From Salmonella enterica subsp. enterica serovar Choleraesuis (GTDB taxonomy: Bacteria; Pseudomonadota; Gammaproteobacteria; Enterobacterales; Enterobacteriaceae), in NCBI GenBank assembly GCA_022846635.1, contig AP025685.1, positions 3,348,001-3,412,000 on the forward strand: 64,000 nucleotides of DNA, read 5' to 3'. Made by a program: the position numbers and the translations under genes. The notes under the pieces are model-generated. The model was not told the DNA's origin. It ran no database searches and worked only from the letters and a program-made list of their open reading frames with translations. Positions 44,280 through 54,772 of the stretch are shown one piece after another. Numbering within the stretch: position 1 is the stretch's first letter; every line of letters begins with the position of its first letter.

Positions 44280-44663
44280 GTCGGCACGGATGATATGCGA
44301 AACGGATAAGGCCAGGCAAGCTCTGTGAAGTGGTGAATAGGTCAGACCGTGGATAAATTTTCTGAGTGAATAGAATTCATTCAACCATAAAAGAAAGTGT
44401 TCGTTTTTTCAGCACTGGGCCTTTTCTTGCCCTCAATCAGTTTTCAAAGCAGAGAGTCAATATCGGCAGAAAAGCGTTATTACATTGATAATAAAGAACT
44501 CATGACCTATCGACACAGCTCTGAGCCGGTTCAGATATCAGAATATCGGGTCACCGATAGAAAAATATGGTCGATGAATCCGCGAGCAAAACGAGAGCAA
44601 GATGCTGAAGGCAGAGCACAATAAACTCACATTTACCAATAAGCACAGAGTTGCTCCAGCCAT
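44280..44663. other. fhuA-mrcB intergenic region, no convincing gene
   Basis: AT-rich stretch between the Fur box and the mrcB terminator. It should hold the fhuA promoter or upstream elements. A plus-strand 75-codon frame (44397-44624) has no ribosome-binding site or recognisable domain and is not called. An imperfect repeat around GAATAGAATTCATTC (44364-44380) is the only other structure seen. Confidence 0.5.
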
Positions 44664-44698
44664 AAAAAAAGCCCCATCCCGCCGGAATGAGGCTTTTA
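44664..44698 (-). terminator. Intrinsic terminator after mrcB
   Basis: AAAAGCCTCAT / ATGGGGCTTTTT arms around a CCGGCGGG-type loop, with T7 on the minus strand. Confidence 0.75.
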
Positions 44699-44716
44699 AC
44701 ATCATGATATCTGCGG

Positions 44717-47257
44717 TTAGTTATTACCGAACATATCCTTGATCCATCCGGCTACGCCGTCTTTGTCTTTTTTCTGGTCATCCTGCTGAGCCGGTTGCTG
44801 CTGACCCGGCTGCTGCTGAGCCGGCTGCTGCGGATTGTCGCCGCTGAATGGGTTGCCGTTCTCTTCTACCGGCGCTTCCTGCTGGCACAGAGACTCCGGA
44901 TGGCTGCTCCACACCGGCATGGTGCGATAGCCACCGCCGCAGCGGAATATACCGCTACCGTCAACGCCCAGAGTGCCGATATCTTCCGGAACCGTCAGAT
45001 CCAGAGGGATTGGCGACTGATTCTTCAGATAACGCTGGTAAATCGACATTGCACCGCTAGAACCGTAAAGACGGGTTGGCTGGTTGTTATCACGACCTAC
45101 CCAGGTGATAACCACTTCGCGCCCATCGATGCCCGCAAACCAGGTATCCACCTGATTGTTGGTCGTCCCGGTTTTACCGGCCAGATGCAGGTTCGGGAAT
45201 TGTGCCGCCAGCGCATGGCCGGTACCACGAGCCACAACCTGCTGCATGGTGTATAGCGTCAGATAAGCCGCCTGAGCAGGCACCGCACGCTCGGACTGAG
45301 GGAAACTCTGGTATAGCACCTGGTTGTCCTCAGAAATCACCGAACGCAGCACCGACAGATTGGCGCGATTACCACCGTTAGCAATGGTCTGGAACGCCTG
45401 AGCCACTTCAACCGGCGTCAGGTTCAACGCCCCCAGAAGCATGGCCGGAACGCCGCTAAGCTGGTTTTCCGGAACACCTAGTTTCACCCAAGTGTTGGAG
45501 ACATTCTTCAGCCCCAGCGCCATCCCCAGGTTCACCGTCGGCACGTTCATCGAGCGAGTCAACGCATCAATCAACATCACCTGGCCGGTAAACTGGCGAT
45601 TATCGTTCTGCGGCGACCAGGTCTGGCCGTTCGGCAGATGCAGAGTAATCGGCGCATCGGCAATCCAGGTATTCAGGCGATAAGTGTTAGGCTGGCTCAA
45701 CGCCGTTAAATAGGTCGCAGGCTTAGCCAAAGAGCCGATAGAACGACGGGCCTGCATCGCACGGTTATACCCGGCGAAATCAGGGTTAGCGCCACCGACC
45801 ATCGCTCGCACTTCACCGGTCATCTTATCGACCACGACCATTGCGGTCTCCAGATCTTTCAGCCGACGCTGTTTCATCAGCACCGGAATACCCTCTTTCG
45901 CCGCCTTCTCCGCCGCATCCTGAGATACCGAGTCAAAGGTGGTAAAGATTTTCACGCCCGAGAGATCTTTTACCTTATCGCCCAGCTTGTCATGCAGCTC
46001 CTGGCGAACCATCTGCATAAAGGCTGGCTGTGGAGATATAACCCCGCCGCGCGGCTGCACGCCCAGAGGACGAGCGCTCAGCATGGTATACAGCTCCTGG
46101 TCGATAACCTTCTGCTCTTGCAGCAGGCGCAGCACCAGATTACGGCGCTCCAGCGCCAGCTTCGGATTACGCCATGGGTTATACAGCGAGGCCCCTTTCA
46201 CCATCCCCACCAGCAACGCCTGCTGGTCGAGGCTCAGCTCTTCCACCGGACGGCCAAAGTAGTAGAGGCTGGCCAGCGGGAAGCCGCGAATCTGATCGTT
46301 CCCAGCCTGGCCCAGATAGACCTCGTTGAGATACAGCTCCAGAATACGGTCTTTGCTATAGCGAGCATCCATGATGACCGCCATATAAGCTTCGTTAGCC
46401 TTACGCCAGTAAGAACGTTCGCTGGACAGGAACAGGTTTTTCACCAGCTGCTGAGTCAGCGTACTCGCCCCCTGCACCGTGCGCCCGGCCGTCATATTAG
46501 CCAGCACCGCACGCCCCATAGAGTAGAGGCTTATCCCATCATGCTCATAGAAGTGGCGGTCTTCGGTCGCAATCAGCGTATCCACCAGCAGTTCCGGGAA
46601 GCCGGAGCGAGCAACGAACAGGCGCTGTTCGCTATTGGTGGAGGAAAGCATGGTGATAAGGCGAGGATCGAGGCGGAAGAAGCCAAAATCACGGCCGGTA
46701 TCGAGATTTTTAATCTCGCTTAAGCTATTGCCATCAAAAGTCAGGCGTGCGCGAATCTGCCCTTCTTTGCCATCCGGGAAATCAAACGGACGGCGCAGCA
46801 GGTCGACGCTGTTCCCCTGCACGGTAAACTCGCCCGGACGGGTGATTTTACTCACCTCACGGTACTGAGTTGCTTCCAGCAGGCGAACGATCTCGCTTTT
46901 GTTATATGGCATATCCGGCTCAAGGTTGACCATACGGCCATATACCGCCGCCGGCAGCTGCCAGACCTTACCGTCGATGCGGCTGCGGATTTTTTGATCC
47001 AGATAAACACCATAAGCAATGATGATGGCAAGTCCCACCAGGCCCAGTTTAAACAGGAACCATAAGAAGCGGCGCTTGCGGCGCGGCGGCTTACCATTGC
47101 CGTATCCTCCACGACCTTTACGGGCCGGGGGAGCGTCGTCGTAATCATCATCTTCGTAGTCATCGTCGTAATCGTCACTGCGACGACGGCCTACGGATTT
47201 TGCTGGCCGCGAAGGTCGCCCTTTACGGCCAATTGGTTCGCGGTTATTCCCCGCCAT
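44717..47257 (-). CDS. mrcB: Penicillin-binding protein 1B
   Basis: Bifunctional class A PBP (glycosyltransferase plus transpeptidase) that builds peptidoglycan, activated by LpoB in E. coli. Seen: 846 residues (E. coli 844). Cytoplasmic tail rich in Asp, Tyr and Arg, one membrane helix (about 68-88), UB2H domain, GT51 motifs [10 protein letters not shown] and [12 protein letters not shown], transpeptidase SLAK, SMN and KTGT motifs, and a Gln/Pro-rich C-terminal tail. The ATG at 47257 ([13 protein letters not shown]) matches E. coli; the in-frame upstream extension lacks similarity. The Met used for the short E. coli form is absent. Confidence 0.97.
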   Translation of the reverse strand: MAGNNREPIGRKGRPSRPAKSVGRRRSDDYDDDYEDDDYDDAPPARKGRGGYGNGKPPRRKRRFLWFLFKLGLVGLAIIIAYGVYLDQKIRSRIDGKVWQLPAAVYGRMVNLEPDMPYNKSEIVRLLEATQYREVSKITRPGEFTVQGNSVDLLRRPFDFPDGKEGQIRARLTFDGNSLSEIKNLDTGRDFGFFRLDPRLITMLSSTNSEQRLFVARSGFPELLVDTLIATEDRHFYEHDGISLYSMGRAVLANMTAGRTVQGASTLTQQLVKNLFLSSERSYWRKANEAYMAVIMDARYSKDRILELYLNEVYLGQAGNDQIRGFPLASLYYFGRPVEELSLDQQALLVGMVKGASLYNPWRNPKLALERRNLVLRLLQEQKVIDQELYTMLSARPLGVQPRGGVISPQPAFMQMVRQELHDKLGDKVKDLSGVKIFTTFDSVSQDAAEKAAKEGIPVLMKQRRLKDLETAMVVVDKMTGEVRAMVGGANPDFAGYNRAMQARRSIGSLAKPATYLTALSQPNTYRLNTWIADAPITLHLPNGQTWSPQNDNRQFTGQVMLIDALTRSMNVPTVNLGMALGLKNVSNTWVKLGVPENQLSGVPAMLLGALNLTPVEVAQAFQTIANGGNRANLSVLRSVISEDNQVLYQSFPQSERAVPAQAAYLTLYTMQQVVARGTGHALAAQFPNLHLAGKTGTTNNQVDTWFAGIDGREVVITWVGRDNNQPTRLYGSSGAMSIYQRYLKNQSPIPLDLTVPEDIGTLGVDGSGIFRCGGGYRTMPVWSSHPESLCQQEAPVEENGNPFSGDNPQQPAQQQPGQQQPAQQDDQKKDKDGVAGWIKDMFGNN

Positions 47258-47347
47258 GCTCTCTCTCCACAAACATTCAGGCGCAACGCCCGATTCTCTG
47301 TTCTTTCCCGAATGAGGAAAGAAGAAATCTCTCAAAACGGCTAATGG

Positions 47348-49780
47348 TTACTGATACTTTTTTGTTCGCCGGGTGGGGGCGGTATTTGCCGGATCGTCCG
47401 GCCAGAGATGTTTGGGGTATCGCCCTTTCATCTCTTTTTGAACTTCCCGCCATGCCCCCTGCCAGAATGCGGCTAAATCGCGGGTTATCTGTAATGGCCG
47501 CTGGGCCGGAGACAGTAACTCCAGCACCAACGCCACCCGGCCCTCAGCCACCACTGGCGAGCGCGCTTCGCCATACATCTCCTGGATCCTGACCGCTAAA
47601 ACAGGATGTGTATCAGGTGCATAACGAATGGCTATTCGGCTGCCGGTCGGCACAGTGTAATGAGTTGGCAACGCACTATCCAGCCGCGCGCGCTGTGACC
47701 AGTCGAGAAGATTCCCCAGCGCCCGGCTCAAATCCACCTGGCGCAAGGCCTGGAGGCTTTTTACGCCTCCCATTTCCGGCAGCAACCATTTTTCCAGATT
47801 ATCCAGCAGCGCTTCATCGCTCACATCCGGCCAGGCTGTATCATCCAGCCATTGAGCGGCACACTGTAGGCGGGTACGCAGATTGCTGACATCAGCAGAC
47901 CAGTTTAGCACTCCCAATCCACGTTCGCGGATCCCGTTCAGCATCGCGGCATGGAGCTCATTCTCATCAGGCTTAGCCAGCACCTGCGTTTTTAGCGTTA
48001 AAGCGCCTATTTGCCAGCGTCGCCGGGCATTAAGAGTGCCTTTATCTTCGACCCACTCAACGGTATCCGAGCAGGTAATTAACCAGGGGCACTGCTCCGT
48101 TAATTGCTCAATATCCACCGGCAGCGCCTGGAGTATACGTGCGTCGGGGTTTTGGTTGCCCTGCAATAAAGAAGGCGCAATCAGCCATTCATAACGCCCC
48201 AGGCCGCTGTCCCGATTGAGCACCGCGCCGCTGCCGCTGGCAAGCTGATAGCGCCCATCCTCTCCGCGTTTACGGGCGATGCGATCGGCATAGCCGCGCG
48301 CCAACAAACCGGCGGCAAGAGAAGGATCCGCTTCTGCGCCGCTCGCGCCACAGCGCTTCATTAACTGACGGCTTCTTTGCTGCCAGTGCGGCAGGCGGCG
48401 AGACAGCGCATCAATTAATGAACCATCCCCGCTGCGCTCCGGCTCTTCTATACGCGCAATCAGCGCGGCGGCTGTCGCCCGCTCATCGTCACTGGATGCC
48501 TGAGCCAGCATCGCCGCGCAGCGCGGCTCCAGGCCAGTGCGGGCCATATCGCGCCCTACAGCATTAAGCCGCTGGTTATCATCCATTGCCCCCAGGCGTT
48601 CCAGCAGCGCTCTGCCAGCCGCCAGGCTGGCGGCCGGAGGCATATCAAGCCAGGTTAACTCTTGTGGCTGATAGCAGCCCCATTGCGCCAGCTCCATCAC
48701 CAGCCCGGCCAGGTCGCTATGCATAATCTCCGGATCGCCCTGTGCCGCCGCCCGCTCGGCCTGCTCTAACGCAATCAGGTGCAGACAGATACCCGGCTCC
48801 AGCCGCCCGGCACGTCCGGCGCGCTGAGTCATCGAAGCCTGGCTCACGCGTTGAGTAATCAACCGGGTTATTCCGCTACGAACATCAAAGCGAGTGGTTC
48901 GCTCCAGAGCGCTATCCACGACCAGGCGGATGCCTTCAATCGTCAGACTGGTTTCAGCGATATTGGTCGCCAGCACTACTTTTCGTTTGCCGGAAGGCGC
49001 TGGCAAAATAGCCTGTCGCTGGGCCGCTATCGGTAAAGCGCCATATAAAGGACACAGCATGACGTCGCTATCTACGCGCCCGGCCAGCTGCTCCTGCACG
49101 CGCTGTATTTCGGCAACGCCGGGTAAAAAGAGCAGCAGCGATCCCGACTCGGCGCGCAAAAGCTGGCTGACCTGCTGAGCTACCGCCTCTTCAAAACGCG
49201 CATGAGCCGCCAGCGGCGTATAACGACGCTCAACCGGGAAGCTACGCCCCTCAGAAACTACCAGCGGTGCATCCGGCAGGCGCTGGCGCAGCCTGTCGTC
49301 ATCCAGGGTTGCCGACATAATCAGCAGCTTTAAGTCATCGCGCAGCCCCTGCTGCACATCCAGCAGCAGCGCCAGCGCCAGATCGGCCTGGAGGCTGCGT
49401 TCGTGGAATTCATCGAGAATCACCAGCCCGACGCCGCTCAGCTCCGGGTCTTTTTGCAGCATCCGGGTCAGAATACCTTCGGTGACCACTTCCAGGCGGG
49501 TATTCGGCCCGACGCAGGTTTCGGAACGCATTCGGTAACCTACGGTGAGCCCGGGCTTTTCCCCCAGCAGTTCTGCCAGCCGCTCGGCCACATTCCGCGC
49601 CGCCAGCCGCCGGGGTTCTAGTAGTAAGATGCGCCCCGAAATTTGGGCCTGCTCCAGGAGTTTGAGCGGTAGCCAGGTGGACTTCCCTGCCCCGGTCGGG
49701 GCAATAAGCAAGGTCTGCGGCGCCTGATGCAGCGCGCTAAGCAATTCGGGGATAACGGCAGCAACCGGTAATGACGACAC
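47348..49780 (-). CDS. hrpB: ATP-dependent helicase HrpB
   Basis: DExH-box (DEAH/RHA-type) helicase of unclear cellular role, probably RNA-directed. Seen: 810 residues. Walker A APTGAGKST near 30, motif II DEFHERS, motif III SATL, motif VI QRAGRAGR, helicase-associated HA2 region, and the family-specific HrpB C-terminal domain. Divergent from thpR, with 72 nt between their starts. Confidence 0.96.
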   Translation of the reverse strand: MSSLPVAAVIPELLSALHQAPQTLLIAPTGAGKSTWLPLKLLEQAQISGRILLLEPRRLAARNVAERLAELLGEKPGLTVGYRMRSETCVGPNTRLEVVTEGILTRMLQKDPELSGVGLVILDEFHERSLQADLALALLLDVQQGLRDDLKLLIMSATLDDDRLRQRLPDAPLVVSEGRSFPVERRYTPLAAHARFEEAVAQQVSQLLRAESGSLLLFLPGVAEIQRVQEQLAGRVDSDVMLCPLYGALPIAAQRQAILPAPSGKRKVVLATNIAETSLTIEGIRLVVDSALERTTRFDVRSGITRLITQRVSQASMTQRAGRAGRLEPGICLHLIALEQAERAAAQGDPEIMHSDLAGLVMELAQWGCYQPQELTWLDMPPAASLAAGRALLERLGAMDDNQRLNAVGRDMARTGLEPRCAAMLAQASSDDERATAAALIARIEEPERSGDGSLIDALSRRLPHWQQRSRQLMKRCGASGAEADPSLAAGLLARGYADRIARKRGEDGRYQLASGSGAVLNRDSGLGRYEWLIAPSLLQGNQNPDARILQALPVDIEQLTEQCPWLITCSDTVEWVEDKGTLNARRRWQIGALTLKTQVLAKPDENELHAAMLNGIRERGLGVLNWSADVSNLRTRLQCAAQWLDDTAWPDVSDEALLDNLEKWLLPEMGGVKSLQALRQVDLSRALGNLLDWSQRARLDSALPTHYTVPTGSRIAIRYAPDTHPVLAVRIQEMYGEARSPVVAEGRVALVLELLSPAQRPLQITRDLAAFWQGAWREVQKEMKGRYPKHLWPDDPANTAPTRRTKKYQ

Positions 49781-49852
49781 GCCAGGCTCCAGGGGTTAAC
49801 ATTCACAGCCGCGCATTGTAGCATTCCCTCTCTTCATTACCGAGAATCCCGC

Positions 49853-50401
49853 ATGTCCGCCACCCGTCGTCTCTTTTTCGGCCTCGAACTGCCCTCCGCG
49901 CTCCAGAAGGAGATTATCGGCTGGCGGGCAGAGCAATTTGCTCCCGATGCCGGTATCCCGGTTGCGGCCGCCAGCCTGCATATCACGCTGGCTTTTCTGG
50001 GTGAGGTTAGCGCGCAAAAACAGGCCGCGCTAATGGCGCAAGCTGGGCGCATCCGCCAGCCTTCCTTTACGTTAAACCTCAACGATGCAGGCCACTGGCC
50101 GCGCTCGCGCGTGGTTTGGCTGGGAAGCAATAGCCCGCCGCGCGGGTTATTACAACTGGCCAGCATGCTCCGCGCCCAGGCAGCTCGCAGCGGTTGCCCG
50201 CAGCCTTATGGCGCTTTTCACCCTCATGTTACGCTATACCGCCAGGCCCCTTCCGATGTGAGCCTGCCGGCCCCCGGCTTTTGCTGGCACCATGAAGTGG
50301 AAGAATTTGTACTGTTTGAGTCTGGAGCCAGCGGCGGACGTACCCGCTATCGAACCCTGGCACGCTGGCCGCTGACTTCATCCCGCCCTTCGGAGACATA
50401 A
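49853..50401 (+). CDS. thpR: RNA 2',3'-cyclic phosphodiesterase
   Basis: 2H-phosphoesterase, formerly called LigT 2'-5' RNA ligase. Seen: 182 residues with the two HxTx motifs, LHITLAFLG and FHPHVTLYR, facing each other across the active site. Its TAA stop shares one base with the sfsA start, so the pair is coupled. Confidence 0.95.
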   Translation: MSATRRLFFGLELPSALQKEIIGWRAEQFAPDAGIPVAAASLHITLAFLGEVSAQKQAALMAQAGRIRQPSFTLNLNDAGHWPRSRVVWLGSNSPPRGLLQLASMLRAQAARSGCPQPYGAFHPHVTLYRQAPSDVSLPAPGFCWHHEVEEFVLFESGASGGRTRYRTLARWPLTSSRPSET

Positions 50402-51105
50402 TGGAATTTTCCCCCGCACTGCAACCCGCGACGCTTATCGCCCGCTATAAACGCTTTTTGGCCGATGTGCGAACCCCGGATGGAACCCTGCTCACTTTGC
50501 ATTGCCCCAATACCGGAGCCATGACGGGTTGCGGTACGCCGGGCGACCAGGTGTGGTACTCAACCTCAACCAATCCTAAACGTAAGTACGCTCATACCTG
50601 GGAGCTGACAGAGACCCAGGACGGCGCGCTCATTTGCGTGAATACCCTGCGAGCCAACCAGCTGGTTAAAGAGGCTATTGCTGGAGAAATTATCCCGCCA
50701 CTGAGAGGATACTCCGGGCTACGCAGCGAAGTGAAATACGGGGCGGAGGGTAGCCGGATAGACCTGCTGTTACAGGCAGATGACCGGGTTAACTGCTATA
50801 TTGAAGTCAAATCCGTTACGTTGTGTGAACAGGGAGGCGGCTTTTTCCCCGATGCAGTCACCGCGCGGGGTCAGAAGCACCTGCGGGAATTAATGAGCGT
50901 AGTTCGCGAAGGACAACGCGCGGTTCTACTTTTCGCCGTGATGCACTCGAAAATCACCGCAGTCAGCCCCGCACGTCATATCGATCCTGTCTACTCGCAG
51001 CTATTAAATGAAGCTCATTTGCTGGGGGTTGAAATCATGGCGTGGCAGCCCCATATTTTGCCCTCAGGTATGACACTGATAAAGCCGTTGCCCGTCCTTT
51101 TTTGA
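50401..51105 (+). CDS. sfsA: DNA/RNA nuclease SfsA family protein
   Basis: Named in E. coli for stimulating maltose genes. The fold is an OB-like N-terminus followed by a PD-(D/E)xK nuclease core. Seen: 234 residues; nuclease-type residues in SRIDLLL and [20 protein letters not shown] and [14 protein letters not shown] are conserved in the family. One-base overlap with thpR and 174 nt before dksA. Physiological role uncertain. Confidence 0.95.
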   Translation: MEFSPALQPATLIARYKRFLADVRTPDGTLLTLHCPNTGAMTGCGTPGDQVWYSTSTNPKRKYAHTWELTETQDGALICVNTLRANQLVKEAIAGEIIPPLRGYSGLRSEVKYGAEGSRIDLLLQADDRVNCYIEVKSVTLCEQGGGFFPDAVTARGQKHLRELMSVVREGQRAVLLFAVMHSKITAVSPARHIDPVYSQLLNEAHLLGVEIMAWQPHILPSGMTLIKPLPVLF

Positions 51106-51279
51106 CTGGTCTATAAGCGCTTATTGATGTGTTGTTAACCGGGCTGAATACGCTTTTCCTCACAGCCTTGTCAAGAGGCTAATTTATATAATTGCCATCA
51201 GGAAAAGCATCTGTTATTTATAGCGGCCTGTTTTTTCCCCCGATATGGGGACTGATAATGCGTGTTAAGGAGAAACGAC

Positions 51280-51735
51280 ATGCAAGAAGGGCAAAACCGT
51301 AAAACATCGTCCCTGAGTATTCTCGCCATCGCTGGGGTGGGTCCATACCAAGAGAAGCCGGGCGAAGAGTATATGAATGACGCCCAGCTGGCTCACTTCA
51401 AGCGTATTCTTGAAGCATGGCGTAATCAGCTTAGGGATGAAGTTGATCGCACCGTGAGTCACATGCAGGAAGAAGCCGCAAACTTCCCTGATCCCGCCGA
51501 CCGTGCGACTCAGGAAGAAGAGTTCAGCCTCGAGCTGCGTAACCGCGACCGCGAGCGTAAGCTGATCAAGAAAATTGAGAAGACGCTCAAAAAAGTAGAA
51601 GACGACGACTTCGGCTACTGCGAATCCTGCGGCGTCGAAATCGGTATCCGTCGTCTGGAAGCCCGCCCGACTGCCGATCTGTGCATCGACTGCAAAACTC
51701 TTGCAGAGATCCGCGAAAAGCAGATGGCCGGCTAA
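51280..51735 (+). CDS. dksA: RNA polymerase-binding transcription factor DksA
   Basis: Secondary-channel factor that with ppGpp represses rRNA and ribosomal-protein promoters and activates amino-acid genes. Seen: 151 residues as in E. coli. Coiled coil (about 35-108) with tip aspartates D71 and D74, and a zinc finger with C114, C117, C135 and C138. The ATG at 51280 ([11 protein letters not shown]) is used, not the in-frame start 18 nt upstream. An AAGGAG site precedes it. Confidence 0.98.
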   Translation: MQEGQNRKTSSLSILAIAGVGPYQEKPGEEYMNDAQLAHFKRILEAWRNQLRDEVDRTVSHMQEEAANFPDPADRATQEEEFSLELRNRDRERKLIKKIEKTLKKVEDDDFGYCESCGVEIGIRRLEARPTADLCIDCKTLAEIREKQMAG

Positions 51736-51759
51736 GGCAGCACCAAACTTACACGTACA

Positions 51760-51788
51760 GGCGGGAGCATATCCCGCCTTCATTTTTT
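51760..51788 (+). terminator. dksA terminator running into the gluQ start
   Basis: Stem GGCGGGA / TCCCGCC with GCATA loop followed by TTCATTTTTT, ending one base before the gluQ ATG region. It works as an intrinsic terminator and also occupies the place where the gluQ ribosome-binding site should be. Confidence 0.8.
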
Positions 51789-51789
51789 A

Positions 51790-52686
51790 ATGGCACAACC
51801 ACACTATATTGGGCGCTTTGCCCCCTCACCTTCTGGTGAGCTTCATTTCGGATCCCTGATTGCCGCCCTTGGCAGCTATCTTCAGGCGCGCGCCCATTCG
51901 GGCACGTGGCTCGTCCGTATCGAAGATATCGACCCCCCGCGCGAAATCACCGGCGCCGCCAGTGCTATCCTCCATCAGCTGGAGCATTACCGGCTGCACT
52001 GGGATGGCGAAGTCCTTTGGCAGTCTCAGCGCCACGATGCATACCGCGAACGCCTCGAGTGGCTTAAACAGCAGGGCCTTAGCTATTACTGCACCTGTAC
52101 CCGCAGCCGCATTCGCGAGTGCGGAGGACATTATGATGGGCACTGCCGTAACTTAAACCTTGGACCACAGGGAGCCGCACTGCGTATTCGTCAGCTACAT
52201 CCGCAGGACGGTTTTTACGACGAGTTACGCGGCTTTATTAACGCCGATAGCGCTCTGGCCTATGAAGACTTTATTATTCATCGCCGCGACGGGCTTTTCG
52301 CCTATAACCTGGCGGTAGTGATTGACGACCATTTCCAGGGAGTCAACGAGATTGTGCGCGGTGCAGACCTTATCGACCCAACGGTACGTCAGATATCGCT
52401 CTACCGCCAGTTTGGCTGGCCGGTTCCACGCTATGTGCATCTGCCTTTAGTATGTGGTCAGCCAGGCACTAAACTTTCTAAACAAAATCATGCCCCTGCC
52501 CTGCCAGGTGGCGATCCGCGCCCGGTATTAATTGCCGCGCTTAATTTTTTGAACCAGCCAGAAATTCCCGGCTGGCTCGATTTAACACCAGAAGAATTGC
52601 TGGCTACGGCGGTGAGCAACTGGGCGCTGAAGCAGGTGCCCCTAGACGTGCCCGCTAATCCAGCATTCTCAAATGCCTTACTCTGA
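51790..52686 (+). CDS. gluQ: Glutamyl-Q tRNA(Asp) synthetase
   Basis: Truncated glutamyl-tRNA synthetase paralog that attaches Glu to queuosine at the tRNA-Asp wobble base. Seen: 298 residues (E. coli 308). Class I HIGH-like ELHFGS (17-22), KMSKS-like KLSKQ, zinc-binding CTCTRSR with a later CR motif (YDGHCR). No anticodon-binding domain, as expected. The ATG at 51790 has no Shine-Dalgarno because the dksA terminator lies directly before it, so expression probably depends on read-through or another promoter. Confidence 0.95.
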   Translation: MAQPHYIGRFAPSPSGELHFGSLIAALGSYLQARAHSGTWLVRIEDIDPPREITGAASAILHQLEHYRLHWDGEVLWQSQRHDAYRERLEWLKQQGLSYYCTCTRSRIRECGGHYDGHCRNLNLGPQGAALRIRQLHPQDGFYDELRGFINADSALAYEDFIIHRRDGLFAYNLAVVIDDHFQGVNEIVRGADLIDPTVRQISLYRQFGWPVPRYVHLPLVCGQPGTKLSKQNHAPALPGGDPRPVLIAALNFLNQPEIPGWLDLTPEELLATAVSNWALKQVPLDVPANPAFSNALL

Positions 52687-52741
52687 GCTATGATTACCCG
52701 CTGTTTTTTCTGGCCCCTGACTGATACAACCGAGGTGCACC

Positions 52742-54145
52742 ATTTTTACCCGAGTCGCTAATTTTTGCCGCAAGGTGTTGAACCGCGAGGAACCACCGGT
52801 CGGTATGCTCGCGGACAAGCCGCATCTGGCGGTTATTCCCCGCGAGCAACACAATATCTCTCGCAAAGATATCAGCGAAAATGCGCTCAAGGTGCTCTAT
52901 CGTCTGAATAAGTCCGGCTACGAAGCCTACCTGGTCGGCGGCGGCGTTCGCGACCTGCTGCTGGGCAAAAAGCCTAAAGATTTCGATATCACCACTAACG
53001 CCACGCCGGATCAGGTTCGTAAGCTGTTTCGTAACTGCCGTCTGGTTGGCCGCCGTTTTCGCCTGGCCCACGTGATGTTTGGGCCAGAGATTATCGAAGT
53101 TGCAACCTTCCGTGGTCACCACGAAGACGATGCCTCTGACCGCCAGCAGTCTCAGCGCGGGCAGAACGGCATGCTGCTGCGCGACAACATTTTTGGTTCC
53201 ATTGAAGAAGACGCTCAGCGCCGTGACTTCACCATCAACAGCCTCTATTACAGCGTGGCTGATTTTACGGTGCGTGATTACGTAGGCGGGTTGCAGGATC
53301 TGAATGACGGCGTGATTCGCCTGATAGGCAATCCGGAAACCCGCTACCGGGAAGACCCGGTGCGCATGCTGCGCGCCGTGCGCTTTGCCGCCAAACTGAA
53401 TATGACCATCAGCCCGGAGACGCGTGAGCCAATCCCACGCCTGGCGGCCATGTTGAAAGACATTCCGTCTGCGCGCCTGTTTGAGGAGTCCCTCAAACTG
53501 TTGCAGGCAGGCTATGGTTACCAGACTTATCGCCTGCTGTGCGAATATCAGCTGTTCCAGCCGCTGTTCCCGACCATTGCCCGCTACTTTACCGAGCGCG
53601 GCGATACGCCGATGGAGCGTATTATTGTTCAGGTGCTGAAGAATACCGATAGCCGTATCAGCAACGGTATGCGGGTGAACCCGGCATTCCTGTTTGCGGC
53701 TATGTTGTGGTACCCACAGCAAGAGATGGCACAGAAAATCGCTCAGGAGAGCGGGCTGACCTATTTCGATGCCTTTGCGCTGGCAATGAACGATGTACTG
53801 GATGAAGCCTGCCACGCGCTGGCGATTCCAAAACGCATTACCGCGGTTATTCGTGACATCTGGCAGCTTCAACTGCGCCTGTCGCGTCGCCAGGGCAAAC
53901 GCGCCTGGAAGCTGATGGAACTGCCGAAGTTCCGCGCCGCTTTCGATCTGCTGGAGCAGCGCGCCGAAGCAGAGAGAAACCCAGAGCTGCAACGTCTTGC
54001 TCACTGGTGGGGAGAGTTCCAGGCCGCACCGCCTCCGCAGCAGAAGAATATGGTCAATCAGCTGGGCGATGATCCAACCAGCAGCCGCCACCGCCGTCGT
54101 CGTCCGCGTCGCAACGGCCCGCGCCGGGAAAATACCGGCCAGTGA
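52742..54145 (+). CDS. pcnB: Poly(A) polymerase I with non-canonical AUU start
   Basis: Adds poly(A) tails that mark RNAs for decay and controls ColE1-type plasmid copy number. Seen: 467 residues from ATT at 52742. The frame there reads [12 protein letters not shown], matching the E. coli N-terminus, which is known to start at AUU, and GAGGTG lies 4 nt upstream. Starting at GTG 52775 would lose 11 conserved residues and has no comparable ribosome-binding site. Catalytic D80 and D82 (KDFDITT), [17 protein letters not shown], and an Arg-rich tail. The stop overlaps folK. Confidence 0.93.
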   Translation: MFTRVANFCRKVLNREEPPVGMLADKPHLAVIPREQHNISRKDISENALKVLYRLNKSGYEAYLVGGGVRDLLLGKKPKDFDITTNATPDQVRKLFRNCRLVGRRFRLAHVMFGPEIIEVATFRGHHEDDASDRQQSQRGQNGMLLRDNIFGSIEEDAQRRDFTINSLYYSVADFTVRDYVGGLQDLNDGVIRLIGNPETRYREDPVRMLRAVRFAAKLNMTISPETREPIPRLAAMLKDIPSARLFEESLKLLQAGYGYQTYRLLCEYQLFQPLFPTIARYFTERGDTPMERIIVQVLKNTDSRISNGMRVNPAFLFAAMLWYPQQEMAQKIAQESGLTYFDAFALAMNDVLDEACHALAIPKRITAVIRDIWQLQLRLSRRQGKRAWKLMELPKFRAAFDLLEQRAEAERNPELQRLAHWWGEFQAAPPPQQKNMVNQLGDDPTSSRHRRRRPRRNGPRRENTGQ

Positions 54146-54621
54146 CCCGCGTCTATCTCGCTATTGGCAGTAACCTCGCTTCGCCGCTTGACCAGGTCAA
54201 CGCGGCGATTGAGGCGCTGGCGGCAATCCCTGAGACCACATTGGTTGAGGTATCGCCGTTTTATCGCACTCCGCCCTATGGCCCTCAGGATCAGCCAGAT
54301 TATCTGAACGCCGTGGCGGTGCTCGACACCGGGCTGGCTGCCGAAATTTTGCTGGATAATACCCAGCGTATCGAACTGGAGCAGGGCCGGGTGCGTAAAG
54401 CCGAACGCTGGGGGCCGCGCACGCTGGATCTCGATATTCTGCTGTTTGGCGATGAGACGATTAACTCCCCGCGCCTGACCGTTCCGCACTACGATATGCG
54501 TAACCGAATGTTCATGTTGTGGCCACTTAGCCATGTCGCGCCGCAGCTGATATTTCCCGATGGTGAAACTCTGGCCGATTGCCTCGCCAGACTGTCTGAA
54601 AATCCTCCAGCGCGCTGGTAA
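54142..54621 (+). CDS. folK: 2-amino-4-hydroxy-6-hydroxymethyldihydropteridine pyrophosphokinase
   Basis: Folate pathway enzyme moving pyrophosphate from ATP to the pterin. Seen: 159 residues as in E. coli; [14 protein letters not shown] and the active-site segment [16 protein letters not shown] start within GTGA, overlapping the pcnB stop by 4 nt, so it depends on coupled translation. Confidence 0.96.
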   Translation: MTRVYLAIGSNLASPLDQVNAAIEALAAIPETTLVEVSPFYRTPPYGPQDQPDYLNAVAVLDTGLAAEILLDNTQRIELEQGRVRKAERWGPRTLDLDILLFGDETINSPRLTVPHYDMRNRMFMLWPLSHVAPQLIFPDGETLADCLARLSENPPARW

Positions 54622-54772
54622 CTGGCTTTATAAAGTTCCGTATTATTCGCCTTTCGGCAGGATTTTTTCCTAATATTGCGCCTTTATGCGGAATACCCTC
54701 AAATTATTGGCATTCTTTTATCATATAATTGAGAATGCGCTATCACTCAGCCCTATGTTGACAGGGGATAGC

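Noticed and set aside
44397..44624. 75-codon plus-strand frame between fhuA and mrcB
   Set aside because: No ribosome-binding site, no terminator of its own, no domain or hydrophobic pattern recognised; compositionally like the surrounding non-coding DNA.
51187..51192. TATAAT upstream of dksA with TTGTCA at 51168-51173 as a promoter
   Set aside because: The spacer is only 13 bp, too short for a sigma-70 promoter; no better -35 was found, so no promoter is called.
52694..54091. 465-codon open frame on the minus strand opposite pcnB
   Set aside because: It lies wholly across from a strongly conserved gene. The translation has no recognisable domain and is rich in Gln, His and Arg as expected of an antisense shadow.
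54707..54729. TTGGCA and TATAAT upstream of panB as one promoter
   Set aside because: Spacer of 11 bp is not workable. The -10 alone may be real and is mentioned with panB.
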